Shown here piece after piece: positions 5,825 through 6,091 of a stretch of 6,091 bases of DNA. The position numbers and the translations under genes are program-made. The stretch spans positions 1 through 6,091 of the forward strand of contig JAFZEK010000130.1 in NCBI GenBank assembly GCA_017560705.1, written 5' to 3'. The notes below the pieces were generated by a model. The model saw only the letters and a list, made by a program, of their open reading frames with translations. It had not been told where the DNA came from and did not search any database. Each line of letters starts with the position of its first letter. The first letter of the stretch is position 1. The DNA comes from Bacteroidales bacterium (GTDB lineage Bacteria; Bacteroidota; Bacteroidia; Bacteroidales; P3).

Positions 5825-6076
5825 AGCAACTTCAAAAAAATTGCTTTGCAAGACAGCGAATTTTTACTAGAAAAATTTCTAGTTTCTTTTGACCCATCAT
5901 AGCGGTCTATGTGACGACCCAAAAGAAATAGAAATAGAAAGATTCCAAGAAAAAACGCAACGTTGCGATTAAGCGAGTAAAGAATAATGCCTAAGCATTA
6001 GCTCTTTCGAGCGATAGCAACATCGACGAAGTCAGTATTCCACAAATCACCAGCAAAGCAATTTTTAGAAATTGCC
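5825..6076 (+). mobile_element. MITE-like intergenic repeat element, long copy (about 252 bp) with internal hairpins
   Basis: The termini are imperfect inverted repeats of 23-24 bases. The left arm at 5826-5849 (GCAACTTC, seven As, TTGCTTTGC) matches the reverse complement of the right arm at 6053-6075 (GCAATTTC, T, five As, TTGCTTTGC) with two mismatches and one single-base gap. The right 52 bases match the short copy at 4877-4930 in the same orientation, and the left terminus also matches the reverse complement of the short copy's right end through GCTTTGCAAG. All four termini therefore belong to one family. There is no open reading frame for a transposase. Flanks TATA (5821-5824) and TAAA (6077-6080) do not form a perfect target duplication. 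The outer edges are uncertain by one or two bases. Non-autonomous element or structured intergenic repeat are both possible. Confidence 0.6.
5866..6012. repeat. Run of five consecutive inverted repeats inside the long element
   Basis: In order: ACTAGAAA/TTTCTAGT around AA (5866-5883); TTTCTTTTG/CAAAAGAAA (5883-5891 with 5920-5928) enclosing CATAG/CTATG around CGGT (5898-5911); the perfect 12-base palindrome CGCAACGTTGCG (5956-5967); TAATGC/GCATTA around CTAA (5985-6000); and, directly abutting, GCTC/GAGC around TTTC (6001-6012). Read on the minus strand, the last hairpin has a GAAA (GNRA-type) loop. The first two structures share base 5883, so they may compete or stack. Confidence 0.6.
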
Positions 6077-6091
6077 TAAAGTAAAATAACA

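Larger units (their letters stand above)
5632..6091. other. 460-bp region without a gene to the window end: hairpin, terminator, repeat element
   Basis: It holds the small hairpin (5637-5655), the terminator (5708-5747), a stretch in which nothing is recognised (5748-5824), the long repeat element (5825-6076) and 15 bases of A/T-rich flank. No credible coding frame was found on either strand. Confidence 0.7.

Noticed and set aside
5600..5851. 83-residue minus-strand frame
   Set aside because: It runs through the lipoprotein's 3' end, the terminator and the left end of the long repeat element, and has no family-like sequence.
6001..6084. Possible peptide shared by the two repeats (DEV-x-IPQIT-x-KAIF) in the same frame at 4877 and 6025
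   Set aside because: Both frames are very short, are closed by stops just upstream and have no start codon; the similarity is explained by the DNA repeat. Two of the differences are synonymous, but the sample is too small to argue for coding.

Overview
The window looks like chromosome of a member of the Bacteroidota, most likely order Bacteroidales. The evidence is a PD40-propeller/CRD/OmpA_C envelope protein of the type found in that phylum, a promoter matching the phylum's -33 TTG / -7 TAnnTTTG form, start codons preceded by A-rich sequence without Shine-Dalgarno motifs, and a long-form Nif3 gene followed by a coiled-coil zinc-ribbon gene. All six genes lie on the + strand. No rRNA, tRNA, CRISPR array, transposase or phage gene is visible.

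Layout. Positions 3-1307 hold the 3' part of an OmpA-family protein that starts before the window. It is followed by a NUDIX hydrolase (1328-1765), a DUF368 membrane protein of the polyprenyl-phosphate translocase type (1844-2770), a Nif3-like protein with an inserted PII-like domain (2784-3878) and a coiled-coil C4 zinc-ribbon protein (3906-4736), which ends at a strong hairpin-plus-U-tract terminator (4770-4804). The gaps are 20, 77, 13 and 27 bp with no terminator inside, so these five genes may be read together. A well-formed Bacteroidota promoter inside the end of the Nif3 gene (3801-3831) would also give the zinc-ribbon gene its own transcript.

After the terminator comes a 325-bp intergenic stretch holding a 120-bp inverted-repeat-ended element (4811-4930) and a weak candidate promoter. 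Then follows a small lipoprotein with a predicted LEA14/WHy-like domain (5062-5631), a second terminator (5708-5747) and a related, longer element of about 252 bp (5825-6076) that carries several hairpins between its terminal inverted repeats.

How the genes work together. The OmpA-family protein (peptidoglycan/outer membrane), the DUF368 protein (recycling of the undecaprenyl-phosphate carrier) and the lipoprotein all belong to the cell envelope. The NUDIX, Nif3-like and zinc-ribbon genes are cytoplasmic housekeeping types whose link to the envelope genes is not evident. The least ordinary content is the pair of related intergenic elements that bracket the lipoprotein gene. No complete new multi-gene system is seen.
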